Shown: positions 1 to 6,884 of the stretch, in pieces
Numbering within the stretch: position 1 is the stretch's first letter
How the letters are laid out: every line of letters starts with the position of its first letter
Virus record (IMG/VR): IMGVR_UViG_3300043436_000404
Span: 1 to 23,708 of that record
Length of the DNA stretch: 23,708 nucleotides
Reading direction: 5' to 3' (one strand)
DNA from: a virus
Notes under the pieces: model-generated
Told to the model about the DNA's origin: nothing
What the model saw: the letters and a program-made list of their open reading frames with translations, nothing else
The model's database searches: none
Made by a program: the position numbers and the translations under genes

Positions 1-3
1 TGT

Positions 4-18
4 GCCCCTTGCTGGGGC
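4..18 (+). repeat. Small GC hairpin
   Basis: GCCCC (4-8) and GGGGC (14-18) form a perfect 5-bp stem with the loop TTGCT. It is followed by CTCTATTTG, which is only weakly T-rich, so it could be the remnant of a terminator for a unit upstream of the window. The first TTTGACCC copy begins six bases after it. Confidence 0.4.
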
Positions 19-83
19 CTCTATTTGACCCCTTCTGCACTCTGGCTACTCCGAGGCTATTGCGGGGTTCTGGTGTACGGTAC

Positions 84-109
84 GCCACGGCTTTGACCCG
101 CACCGTGGC
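84..109 (+). repeat. Hairpin with TTTGACCC in its loop
   Basis: GCCACGG (84-90) pairs perfectly with CCGTGGC (103-109). The 12-base loop contains TTTGACCC (92-99). Base 91 (C) and base 100 (G) could add a further pair, leaving exactly TTTGACCC as the apical loop and a two-base bulge. Confidence 0.5.
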
Positions 110-121
110 TACTGGGACTGC

Positions 122-142
122 CGAGGCTTTGACCCCGCCTCG
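122..142 (+). repeat. Second hairpin with TTTGACCCC as its loop
   Basis: CGAGGC (122-127) and GCCTCG (137-142) form a perfect 6-bp stem whose nine-base loop is TTTGACCCC. The loop matches that of the 84-109 hairpin while the stems differ, which argues for selection on the structure or on the loop. Confidence 0.5.
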
Positions 143-186
143 CGGTTGTGGGTACTTGTGGACAACTACTTACTGATGGGAGCGCC

Positions 187-396
187 GTGGCTGAGAAGAA
201 GACGGTCAAGATTACTGGCGTGAAGCATACTGTGAAGAAGGTTGGCAAGAAGGTTGTTGTCGATCATGCTGGTTCTAGTGGTAAGAAGTGGGACAAGCTT
301 GATCTCACTGAGAAGGCTGGCGCTAAGACCGTGAAGCAGGGTGTTGCGGCTAGCAGGAAGTATCACAAGACTGAACCGCACAAGAAGGGCAAGTAA
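187..396 (+). CDS. Small Lys-rich basic protein (69 aa)
   Basis: I choose the GTG at 187 because GGGAG (178-182) sits just upstream and the protein then begins MAEKK, like the next gene. An in-frame GTG at 148 would add 13 residues but has no good ribosome binding site. The product has 19 lysines in 69 residues, several histidines, no cysteine and no membrane segment. It ends in HKKGK. No family is recognised. Its strong positive charge and its place beside the terminase suggest a nucleic-acid-binding or capsid-interior role, but this is inference. Its last codons (GAAGGG, 384-389) also form the Shine-Dalgarno of the gene at 399, so the two are probably translationally coupled. Confidence 0.7.
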   Translation: MAEKKTVKITGVKHTVKKVGKKVVVDHAGSSGKKWDKLDLTEKAGAKTVKQGVAASRKYHKTEPHKKGK

Positions 397-398
397 TC

Positions 399-983
399 AT
401 GGCCGAAAAGAAGAAGGCAACTGGAGCTGGACCCTACTCGGGGTACTCAAAGAACTACCAGCCGATCAAGTCGTCTAAGGGTACCGCCGCTGAGAAGCTT
501 GTTCAGAAGGGCGTGCGAGCTCTTGCCAAGGATGGATCTAAGACTGCACGTGTCAAGGGGCCGGATGGCAAGATGCGTACGGTAACCATTCAGGAGGCTG
601 GTGGACTGGGTAAGGTCGTGTCTGCCGTTGCCAAGAATCTTCTGCCGAAGGGTGAGAAGGCTGCTGCAGGTGGCCGCACTGGTGGTGCCAAGGTTGTGCC
701 TGGTCCCCTGACTCGTGGACAGAAGGCGCAGAACAAGTCTGCCGAGACGTATAAGACTGTGACTCCTCGTACTGAGAAGCAGAAGGCTGCCGATGCGGCC
801 TCTTCCGCTCGCATGAAGAAGGTTCAGTCCAAGGCACGGAACGCTAACCGTAATGCTGCCGCCGCTGGCGGGGCAGGTTTTGCTGCTGGAGTGGTTGCCA
901 GTGACAAGAAGCCCAAGGGTGCCCCTTCGAACAAGTCCGTTCAGGCCGCCGCAAAGAAGAAGCAGCAAGCGAAGGGCAAGTAA
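399..983 (+). CDS. Basic low-complexity Lys/Ala-rich protein (194 aa)
   Basis: The ATG at 399 follows the previous stop by two bases and is served by GAAGGG at 384-389. The protein begins MAEKKKATG, has a short region rich in Gly and Tyr (about residues 8-20), a central part with a plausible beta turn (VKGPDGKMRTVTI, about 53-65), and a long Ala/Lys/Arg-rich second half probably mostly helical or disordered, ending QQAKGK. No catalytic motif, cysteine cluster or transmembrane helix is seen. The composition recalls histone-H1-like or other DNA-condensing proteins, but low-complexity similarity is weak evidence. The 3' end repeats the 20-base junction used by the preceding gene, providing the ribosome binding site for the terminase. 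Confidence 0.75.
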   Translation: MAEKKKATGAGPYSGYSKNYQPIKSSKGTAAEKLVQKGVRALAKDGSKTARVKGPDGKMRTVTIQEAGGLGKVVSAVAKNLLPKGEKAAAGGRTGGAKVVPGPLTRGQKAQNKSAETYKTVTPRTEKQKAADAASSARMKKVQSKARNANRNAAAAGGAGFAAGVVASDKKPKGAPSNKSVQAAAKKKQQAKGK

Positions 984-985
984 TC

Positions 986-2866
986 ATGGCGGCTCCTGGT
1001 CGTAAGGCTAACGAGCCGCTGGTCGAAATTAAGCAGCGGTTTCTGAAAGAGATTTCTGCGGGTTCTACCGTCAAGGATGCCCTCATCAAGGTGGGCCGGC
1101 ATCAGACGGCGTATGAGCGGTGGCGTAGAGATGATGCCGAGTTTCTGTCGGCAGTGACCCGTATACGCAACATGCAGCAGCTTGGCTCTTCGGAGCGTGG
1201 CGAGGAGATGTCTTTCCCTGAGTTCTCGGAGAAGTATCTTGGTGCGCATGTTTTCCCGCATATGCAGAATGTGGTGGATCTGATTGAGGGCAATCCGCCT
1301 TCTTGGACCCACCCAGCAATGACTTGGCTGCCGGGTGAACGCGACCTGGTTATGGTAAATATGCCACCCGAGCACGCCAAAACCACTTCCATCACGATCA
1401 ACTACGTGACGTATCGTATTGCGATGGACCCCAATATCCGCGTGATCTTGATTTCTAAGACTGCGGAGATGGCGAAGAAGATGCTGTACGCGATCAAGAC
1501 GCGACTTACGCATCCCCGCTATCAGGAGATGATTAACGCCTATGGCCCTCCAGGCGGCTTCGATAAGGAGTCTGAGGCGTGGAATCAGAACATGATCTAC
1601 ATATCGGACAATGCACGCGATTCGGGTGAAAAAGACCCAACTGTACAGGCTCTGGGTATTCGTGGGCATGTATACGGTGCGCGTGCTGATCTGATCATCA
1701 TGGATGACTGCGTGGATATGACCAATGCCCACGAGTATGACAAGCAGATTCACTGGTTGCAGTCGGAAGTTATCTCCCGTATTAGTGCCTCGGGCACGAT
1801 GCTGGTGGTAGGTACCCGCCTGTCCAGTAAGGATCTGTATTCTGAACTTCATGACCCGTCTCGGTACCCCGATGATGAGTCTCCCTGGTCGTACCTGGCT
1901 ATGCCAGCGGTACTAGAGTTCAATGACCGGGTTGAGGATTGGGTTACCCTCTGGCCTCGTTCTAACCAGCCTGAAGCTGGCGCTAAGGGCGAGGCTCTAG
2001 AGCCTGATGAAGATGGATGGTTCCCTAAGTGGGACGGTGTTCGTCTATCTAAGAAGCGTAAGCGTGTGTCACCGAGGGCTTGGGCCATGGTGTACATGCA
2101 GCAGCAGGTTGCTGACGATGCAGTATTCCACCCTGATGCCGTGCGTGCCGCCATTAACGGTAACCGTATGGCCGGCATTATGCCGAAGGGTATGGTGAAC
2201 TGCCGCGAACGTGGCATGGAAGGGCTAGTCGTCATGGCTGGCCTAGACCCCGCCACCTCGGGCTGTACTGCCGCTGTATGTATCGGCTTGGATCTGTCCA
2301 CTAACAAGCGTTATGTGCTGGATGTATACAATAAGGCTGGCACTAGCCCCGAGGGCATCCGTGATGTGATCAAGCAGTGGACCGATAAGTACGGGATCAT
2401 TGAGTGGCGCATCGAGAAGAATGGCTTCCAGGGCTTCCTGGTGCATGACCGTGAAGTGAACGAGTTCTGCTCTAACCGTGGAACTATCATTCGACCCCAC
2501 TTCACCGGTGCCAACAAGCACGACTCGGACTTCGGTGTGGCAGCGATGACTACCTTGTTCTCAGGCTATGAGGACGGTAATCAGATGATTGAACTGCCGT
2601 CCACTCAGGGTCAAGAGTCAATGAAGCAGTTTATTGAGCAGCTTGTCACTTGGGCACCTAGCGCACCCAAGGGTCAGAAGACTGACATTGTTATGGCGTT
2701 GTGGTTTGCCGAACTGGCTTGCCGAGACCGAGTGTTACTCGCCAGTAACTTCGCGAAACATAACACAAAGAACCCTTTCCTCACACCGTGGGACAAGAAG
2801 GGGCAAATAACTATTGATCTTGTTGACCTTGAGGCCCGTCGGGCTTGGATGACGGTCGGGGCTTAG
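986..2866 (+). CDS. terL: Terminase large subunit
   Basis: Packaging motor that pumps DNA through the portal by ATP hydrolysis and cuts the concatemer. The ATPase domain has a Walker A variant, MPPEHAKTT (about residues 126-134), Walker B DLIIMDD (about 235-241) and a VVGTR coupling-type motif (about 274-278). The C-terminal RNase H-like nuclease has plausible metal-binding acids at D421 (AGLDPA), E477 (RIEKN) and D567 (KTDIVMA). Length, 626 aa, is normal or slightly long. Residues about 25-60 (STVKDALIKVGRHQTAYERW and following) look like the helix-turn-helix of phage small terminase or transposase-type DNA-binding domains. No separate small subunit is seen in the window. The start ATG is two bases after the previous stop, with GAAGGG at 971-976. 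Confidence 0.96.
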   Translation: MAAPGRKANEPLVEIKQRFLKEISAGSTVKDALIKVGRHQTAYERWRRDDAEFLSAVTRIRNMQQLGSSERGEEMSFPEFSEKYLGAHVFPHMQNVVDLIEGNPPSWTHPAMTWLPGERDLVMVNMPPEHAKTTSITINYVTYRIAMDPNIRVILISKTAEMAKKMLYAIKTRLTHPRYQEMINAYGPPGGFDKESEAWNQNMIYISDNARDSGEKDPTVQALGIRGHVYGARADLIIMDDCVDMTNAHEYDKQIHWLQSEVISRISASGTMLVVGTRLSSKDLYSELHDPSRYPDDESPWSYLAMPAVLEFNDRVEDWVTLWPRSNQPEAGAKGEALEPDEDGWFPKWDGVRLSKKRKRVSPRAWAMVYMQQQVADDAVFHPDAVRAAINGNRMAGIMPKGMVNCRERGMEGLVVMAGLDPATSGCTAAVCIGLDLSTNKRYVLDVYNKAGTSPEGIRDVIKQWTDKYGIIEWRIEKNGFQGFLVHDREVNEFCSNRGTIIRPHFTGANKHDSDFGVAAMTTLFSGYEDGNQMIELPSTQGQESMKQFIEQLVTWAPSAPKGQKTDIVMALWFAELACRDRVLLASNFAKHNTKNPFLTPWDKKGQITIDLVDLEARRAWMTVGA

Positions 2867-2874
2867 GAGGAATC

Positions 2875-4779
2875 TTGACGGACTACAACCGTTACAATAA
2901 GGACAGTGTGGTGATGTTCGGCAACGTGCAGGCAACTGCCGGTCCCGCCGACCTTGCCAGCATTCGCTCCATGTACGACCGTCTGAAGTCACGGTTCTCA
3001 GAGCGCGACCAGCGTATGCAGAACGTTCTCGCTGTACGCCAGGGCCGTATGCGCGACGTGTACCCCGAACTGTTCCCCGATGGCCCGTTTGATCGTGGCA
3101 TTGTAGCGAACATGGTGGACGTGGCGGCACGTGATCTTGCCGAGGTACTGGCACCACTGCCCTCATTCAACTGCTCAGCTTCGTCCATGACTTCGGACAA
3201 GGCACGCGAGTTCGCTGACATTCGCACCAAGATCGTTAACGGCTACGTTGACATCTCGGACATGCAGAAGCAGATGTACACCGCTGCCGACCGCTATTTC
3301 ACGTACGGTTTCGTCCCAGCAATGGTCGAGATCGACATGAACAAGATGACACCGCGCATCAAGTTTTTCGACTCCATCGGCTCCTACCCCGTCTTTGATC
3401 GCTGGGGAAACGTTGAAGCCTGCTACTTCACGTTCTACAAGACTCGTGACGAACTGCTCGGAATGTACCCCGAAGCGAAGGGTGCTCTTGAGCGTCCAGG
3501 TGCTGGCAGTGACCGTGTAGAGGTAGTTCGCTACCACGACAAGCACGTAGACGTACTGTACTTGGCGCAGGACCAGAACGGTCTTGTCCTTGAGGCAGCA
3601 AAGAACCCCATCGGTCAGTGCATGGTTGTGTGGACTCAGCGCCCTGGTGTTGACGACGACTCACATGGACAGTTCGATGACGTTCTTGCAGTGCAGGTTG
3701 CTAAGGCACGCTTCGCGCTGCTGTCCCTTGAGGCTGCACAGAAGGCAGTCCAGGCACCTATCGTTCTACCGCCCGACGCACAGGAACTCGCATTCGGTTC
3801 GGACTCCATTATCCGTACCGCTAACGGTGACCGTGTTCGCCGCGTACCCATTGAGGTGCCGCAGGCGGCATTCGCCCAGCAGGGTGTACTGGATCAGGAA
3901 CTTCGCCAGGGTTCACGCTACCCCAACGCCCGTAGTGGCGAGGTAGACGGTTCCACTGTCACGGGTCGTGGCGTTCAGGCACTCATGTCTGGCTTCGATA
4001 CGCAGATCCGTACAGGCCAGTCCATGTTCGCTAGGTCCATTCGTGACCTGATTATGATGTGCTTCGAAGTTGACGAAAAGCTCTTCGGTGACATGAAGAA
4101 GGTCATGCGTGGAAATGCCGACGGCACCCCGTATGAAATCAAGTACACTCCCAGCAAGGACATCAAGGGTGACCATACGGTCGATGTCCAGTACGGTCTC
4201 ATGGCCGGACTTGACCCCAACCGTGCTCTCGTGTTTGGTCTCCAGGCACGAGGTGATCGTCTCATTTCACGAGACTTCCTGCGTAGGCAGATGCCATTCG
4301 CGTTGAACGCGACCGAAGAGGAACAGCGTGTTGACATCGAAGAGATGCGGGACGCGTTGAAGCAGGCCGTTGCAGGCTATGCTCAGGCAATTCCGGTACT
4401 AGCCCAGAACGGGCAAGATCCGGGTGACATTCTGTCACGCCTCTCTGCCATTATTATCGGTCGGCAACGTGGTAAGTCCATCGAAGAAGTGGTGGCACAG
4501 GCGTTTGAACCGCAGGAGATTCCCACGCCACCGGGTGCGGGTGAAGCCATGGCAGCAGGCCCAGGAGAAATGGGCGCTCCAGGTGAAGTACCCCCCGGTG
4601 GTGGCGGGGGTGGCCTTGAGGGTCTTGGCGAGGGTTCTGGTTTGATGCGTGGTGTTGCACCTGGTCAGGCTGGTATGGCTCCTGGTGGTCGCCCTGATCT
4701 TCAGATGCTTATGGCTTCCCTTGGTGCTGGTGGGGAACCGAATCTTACTGCTGGCGTTTCGCGCCGTCTACCGATCTAG
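2875..4779 (+). CDS. Portal protein
   Basis: Forms the dodecameric ring at the packaging vertex. I choose the TTG at 2875 because a strong AGGAGG (2865-2870) lies just upstream, overlapping the terminase stop. The upstream ATG at 2845 would overlap the terminase and has no such site. The protein is then 634 aa, typical for portals of short-tailed phages. The N-terminal half has the alternating helices and beta strands of a portal wing/stem, with aromatic segments around YFTYGFVPAMVEIDM. A region with VTGRGVQALMSGFDTQI and following helices fits the stem/crown. The last ~100 residues are Pro/Gly-rich with a run of six glycines and are probably disordered. Position next to terL supports the call. 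Identification rests on context and general resemblance rather than an invariant motif. Confidence 0.88.
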   Translation: MTDYNRYNKDSVVMFGNVQATAGPADLASIRSMYDRLKSRFSERDQRMQNVLAVRQGRMRDVYPELFPDGPFDRGIVANMVDVAARDLAEVLAPLPSFNCSASSMTSDKAREFADIRTKIVNGYVDISDMQKQMYTAADRYFTYGFVPAMVEIDMNKMTPRIKFFDSIGSYPVFDRWGNVEACYFTFYKTRDELLGMYPEAKGALERPGAGSDRVEVVRYHDKHVDVLYLAQDQNGLVLEAAKNPIGQCMVVWTQRPGVDDDSHGQFDDVLAVQVAKARFALLSLEAAQKAVQAPIVLPPDAQELAFGSDSIIRTANGDRVRRVPIEVPQAAFAQQGVLDQELRQGSRYPNARSGEVDGSTVTGRGVQALMSGFDTQIRTGQSMFARSIRDLIMMCFEVDEKLFGDMKKVMRGNADGTPYEIKYTPSKDIKGDHTVDVQYGLMAGLDPNRALVFGLQARGDRLISRDFLRRQMPFALNATEEEQRVDIEEMRDALKQAVAGYAQAIPVLAQNGQDPGDILSRLSAIIIGRQRGKSIEEVVAQAFEPQEIPTPPGAGEAMAAGPGEMGAPGEVPPGGGGGGLEGLGEGSGLMRGVAPGQAGMAPGGRPDLQMLMASLGAGGEPNLTAGVSRRLPI

Positions 4780-4787
4780 GGAGTGTA

Positions 4788-4979
4788 ATGCCTGCTAAGA
4801 AGAAGTCCAAGGTTGAGAAGGTCATGCACGAGTTCAAGACTGGAACGCTACATAGTGGCAAGAAGGGTCCAGTTGTGAAGAACAAGAAGCAGGCTATTGC
4901 TATCGCATTGTCGGAGGCCGGCAAGTCTAAGCCTGCCGCCAAGAAGACCGCTAAGAAGACCATGAAGAAGGGTAAGTAG
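4788..4979 (+). CDS. DUF6496-like small basic protein (63 aa)
   Basis: The start at 4788 has GGGAG at 4780-4784, overlapping the stop of the portal gene. Residues about 9-45 match what I know of DUF6496: a VMHEFKTGTLHSG core followed by KQAIAIALSEAG. The function of this family is unknown; members are common in phages and bacteria as short Lys-rich proteins. The C-terminus is a lysine tail (KKTAKKTMKKGK), giving 20 lysines in 63 residues. The last codons (GAAGGG) form the ribosome binding site of the next gene. A DNA-binding or internal capsid role is possible but unproven. Confidence 0.85.
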   Translation: MPAKKKSKVEKVMHEFKTGTLHSGKKGPVVKNKKQAIAIALSEAGKSKPAAKKTAKKTMKKGK

Positions 4980-4981
4980 TT

Positions 4982-5539
4982 ATGGCTCCGAAGAAGGACC
5001 CCAACTTTGGTGCTCAGGGTAAGCTGGGTGGCATGGGTGGCAAGTACGGTCGTAAGGCCGAGAACCTTACCAACAAGGAGTTGAAGGCTGCTGGTGGCGC
5101 TAAGGCTGCCGCTACCCGCAAGGTAGACATTTCGCAGACCAAGCGTGACACCACTCGTGGTATTACTCTTGGCCCGAAGGGTAAGCCGCTGACGGGCAAG
5201 GTAGTTCTTCAGAATGGCAATACTGCCGTGTACAAGGATGGCAAGCGAGTTGTTGCTGCCAAGAAGTCTACTTCTCCGAATAAGAATAACGGCAAGGATA
5301 CATCGGTTAGTGCTGCTGATCGTGCTCGCGCTGCGGCGATGAAGTCCGGCAAGGCTGATGCCGCTAAGCGTTCTGCTGCTGGCGTTGACAAGGCTCCTAA
5401 CGCTGCGCGTAAGGCTGCCTCTAACGCAGATGCGAAGAAGCGCGTTACTAAGAATACTGAAGCAAAGCAATATAAAAGCGCTTGGACCGAGCCAATAACT
5501 TGGGATGGCTTTCGTAATTTCATGAATCGTGGAAGGTAA
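4982..5539 (+). CDS. Basic low-complexity protein (185 aa)
   Basis: The start at 4982 is two bases after the previous stop, with GAAGGG at 4967-4972. The protein begins MAPKKDPNFG, then a Gly-rich stretch, a small beta-like part (KGKPLTGKVVLQNGNTAVY, about residues 60-78), then an Ala/Lys/Arg-rich, probably disordered or helical part. The final ~25 residues (from about KQYKSAWTEP) differ: they are aromatic and are written in AT-richer codons (ATA, CAA, TAT, AAA), which suggests a separate module or recent recombination. No known family. General architecture resembles the 194-aa protein at 399, but low complexity makes homology uncertain. Confidence 0.75.
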   Translation: MAPKKDPNFGAQGKLGGMGGKYGRKAENLTNKELKAAGGAKAAATRKVDISQTKRDTTRGITLGPKGKPLTGKVVLQNGNTAVYKDGKRVVAAKKSTSPNKNNGKDTSVSAADRARAAAMKSGKADAAKRSAAGVDKAPNAARKAASNADAKKRVTKNTEAKQYKSAWTEPITWDGFRNFMNRGR

Positions 5540-5545
5540 TTAGTT

Positions 5546-5683
5546 ATGTGTATCCAGTGTGGATGTGGCAAGAAGATGGGCCAGGGTCGCGGTATTCCGC
5601 AGGCCGCTTCCGTTCCCACGTACGATCCGATGGCTAAGCCGTGGACCTCTCATGAGGAAATGGAAGACTCCAAGGAGAAGTAG
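5546..5683 (+). CDS. Cys-rich micro-protein (45 aa)
   Basis: The ATG at 5546 is preceded by GGAAGG (5531-5536), which is encoded by the last codons of the upstream gene. The product begins MCIQCGCGKKMGQG: cysteines at 2, 5 and 7 make a CxxCxC cluster that could bind a metal ion, although a fourth ligand is not obvious. The second half is Pro-containing and acidic (SHEEMEDSKEK). The stop TAG at 5681-5683 overlaps the GTG of the next gene (TAGTG), so coupling is likely. No family recognised. Good ribosome binding sites on both sides and the absence of any other use of this gap support it as a gene. Confidence 0.65.
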   Translation: MCIQCGCGKKMGQGRGIPQAASVPTYDPMAKPWTSHEEMEDSKEK

Positions 5684-5946
5684 TGCCTAATCAAGATCCA
5701 CGCCTCAAGCGTGCAGGTGTTGAAGGCTACAACAAGCCGAAACGCACACCAAGTCACCCCACTAAGTCACACGTTGTTGTGGCGAAGGAAGGCGACAAAG
5801 TGAAGACTATTCGTTTCGGGCAGCAGGGCGTGACGGGTGACCGTCAACCGACTAAGCGTCAAGCTTCGTTTAAGGCTCGCCATGCTGAGAACATTGCTAA
5901 AGGTAAAATGTCAGCAGCCTATTGGGCTAACAAAGTTAAGTGGTAA
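5683..5946 (+). CDS. Small basic phage protein with ASFKARHAENI motif (87 aa)
   Basis: The GTG start at 5683 overlaps the upstream stop and has AAGGAG at 5672-5677. The N-terminal part is Pro/Lys-rich. The part from about residue 32 reads VVVAKEGDKVKTIRFGQQGV, and the C-terminus has ASFKARHAENI and AAYWANKVKW. This pattern (short basic protein, FGQQG strand, F-x-A-R-H helix, terminal W/K-rich segment) matches a family of small conserved phage proteins I associate with DUF5872-like entries. The family name is from memory and should be treated as tentative. Its function is unknown to me. It is the most conserved-looking of the small genes here. Confidence 0.8.
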   Translation: MPNQDPRLKRAGVEGYNKPKRTPSHPTKSHVVVAKEGDKVKTIRFGQQGVTGDRQPTKRQASFKARHAENIAKGKMSAAYWANKVKW

Positions 5947-5957
5947 AGGAGAAACAC

Positions 5958-6107
5958 ATGGCACAGCCTGGTCGCGGAAGCCACGGAGCAGCCCCTACGG
6001 CAGCACCGATTTCTGAGAAGAAGGTCCAGTCGAACGGTGGCGCAAAGCAGGGTGATACCAAGTTTGGTCACATCACGCCTGGTGTCAAGGGTTCGAAGAA
6101 CAAGTAA
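5958..6107 (+). CDS. Small basic protein (49 aa)
   Basis: The ATG at 5958 is preceded by AAAGGAG (5946-5952), overlapping the previous stop. The product is MAQPGRGSHG..., Ala/Pro-rich at first and Lys/Gly-rich later, ending GVKGSKNK. It is probably disordered. There is no cysteine, membrane helix or recognised motif. The strong ribosome binding site and the tight spacing to both neighbours are the main evidence that it is expressed. Confidence 0.6.
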   Translation: MAQPGRGSHGAAPTAAPISEKKVQSNGGAKQGDTKFGHITPGVKGSKNK

Positions 6108-6121
6108 CTAGAGGGAGCATC

Positions 6122-6409
6122 ATGCGCGGATTATCGAACGACATTCACTGTCACATTTCATATGGCGATATCCGTGTAGCGATGGTCGCGGAGGGCTGTT
6201 CATGGTCGCCTGACGTTGCTCGCGATATCACCAACCGTACTGCCGAGGTGTGGCATAACACGCTTCTGGAGTTGTACCGGTTCGGTATGTTGGAGCAGCC
6301 CTCCGATGAAGAATACGAAGACGACGATGAAGATGACGATATCGGTGTCACCTTCAATGAGAAGCTTATACACGAGCGTATCGTGAGATTGGAAGGCGAA
6401 GATGGCTGA
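6122..6409 (+). CDS. Small protein with acidic tail region (95 aa)
   Basis: The ATG at 6122 follows GAGGGAG (6111-6117). The N-terminal ~60 residues look folded and helical (VAMVAEGCSWSPDVARDITN, then an amphipathic helix ending ELYRFGMLEQ). Residues about 61-73 are almost purely acidic (EEYEDDDEDDD), followed by a short helical end. The acidic segment contrasts strongly with the basic proteins encoded around it and could pair with them or mimic DNA; this is speculation. Its 3' end overlaps the next gene by 8 bases. No family is recognised. Confidence 0.75.
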   Translation: MRGLSNDIHCHISYGDIRVAMVAEGCSWSPDVARDITNRTAEVWHNTLLELYRFGMLEQPSDEEYEDDDEDDDIGVTFNEKLIHERIVRLEGEDG

Positions 6410-6884
6410 TAGGCGTGGAGGTATGCGTACTCCCAGTAGCCCCGCACCAGTCTCAGGACCAGGTGCTCTTTCTCGCCGTACCGATGGTGGACCGCAGCAG
6501 CAGACCACGAAGATGACTGGTATGGCTTATGGTGAGAATGCTGACTATAACGATATGCAGCAGTCTGCACCGATGTCTGCTTCACAGTCAGCCAAGTCTC
6601 CCGCCGTTCAGCGCCGTCAGGCACAGACGACCGGCAAGAAAGCCGCTTCAGCGAAGCCGCTGTTCTCCCCGACTGACCGTCCCGAGGAGCCCGTTACCGC
6701 GGGTGCCCCGTTCGGTCCTGGTGATGGCCCGACCATGCAGCCTGGTGTCGGCGCTATCGCCACGTCAGATGCTAAGGGTCTCGCTAAGTATCTTCCTCAG
6801 ATGATGACGATGGCTGGCGATCCGAATACTCCGGATGGTTTCAAGCGTTTCGTGCGTCATCTGCGTAACATGCAAGGAGCGTAA
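6402..6884 (+). CDS. Hypothetical protein (160 aa), disordered N-terminus
   Basis: Begins MADRRGGMRTPSSP inside the 3' end of the previous gene. Residues 1-120 are rich in Pro, Gln, Ser, Thr and Gly and probably lack fixed structure. The last ~45 residues (DAKGLAKYLPQMMTM, then PDGFKRFVRHLRNMQGA) look like two helices. No family recognised. The codons for the final QGA together with the stop make CAAGGAGCGTAATG (6873-6886), which carries the Shine-Dalgarno and the start of the next gene. Possibly a small virion or assembly factor, given its position. Confidence 0.75.
   Translation: MADRRGGMRTPSSPAPVSGPGALSRRTDGGPQQQTTKMTGMAYGENADYNDMQQSAPMSASQSAKSPAVQRRQAQTTGKKAASAKPLFSPTDRPEEPVTAGAPFGPGDGPTMQPGVGAIATSDAKGLAKYLPQMMTMAGDPNTPDGFKRFVRHLRNMQGA

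Larger units (their letters stand above)
1..186 (+). other. Non-coding leader with hairpins and TTTGACCC repeats
   Basis: This stretch precedes the first convincing gene. The octamer TTTGACCC occurs at 24-31, 92-99 and 128-135. TGGCTACT occurs at 43-50 and 106-113, and CCGAGGCT at 51-58 and 121-128. Three short hairpins are visible (listed separately). Two forward frames stay open from the left edge (to 96 and to 176), but they use codons rare in the neighbouring genes (AGG, CTA, CGG, GGG) and have no recognisable product, so I do not call them. Position and structure fit a transcript leader, a terminator cluster for an upstream unit, or a DNA site used in packaging. I cannot choose among these. 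Confidence 0.5.

Noticed and set aside
3-176. Open frames from the left edge (to 96 and to 176) as the end of an upstream gene
   Set aside because: Translations are rich in codons avoided by neighbouring genes and overlap three hairpins; no family seen. More leftward sequence would decide.
148-186. GTG at 148 as the start of the first small gene
   Set aside because: The GTG at 187 has a good GGGAG and gives the MAEKK start shared with the next gene.
941-1852. Long open frame (303 codons) on the minus strand
   Set aside because: It lies wholly opposite the terminase gene, has an atypical His/Arg/Leu-rich translation and no ribosome binding site or neighbours on that strand; it is a by-product of codon bias.
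2845-2874. ATG at 2845 as the portal start
   Set aside because: It overlaps the terminase and lacks a Shine-Dalgarno; the TTG at 2875 follows AGGAGG.
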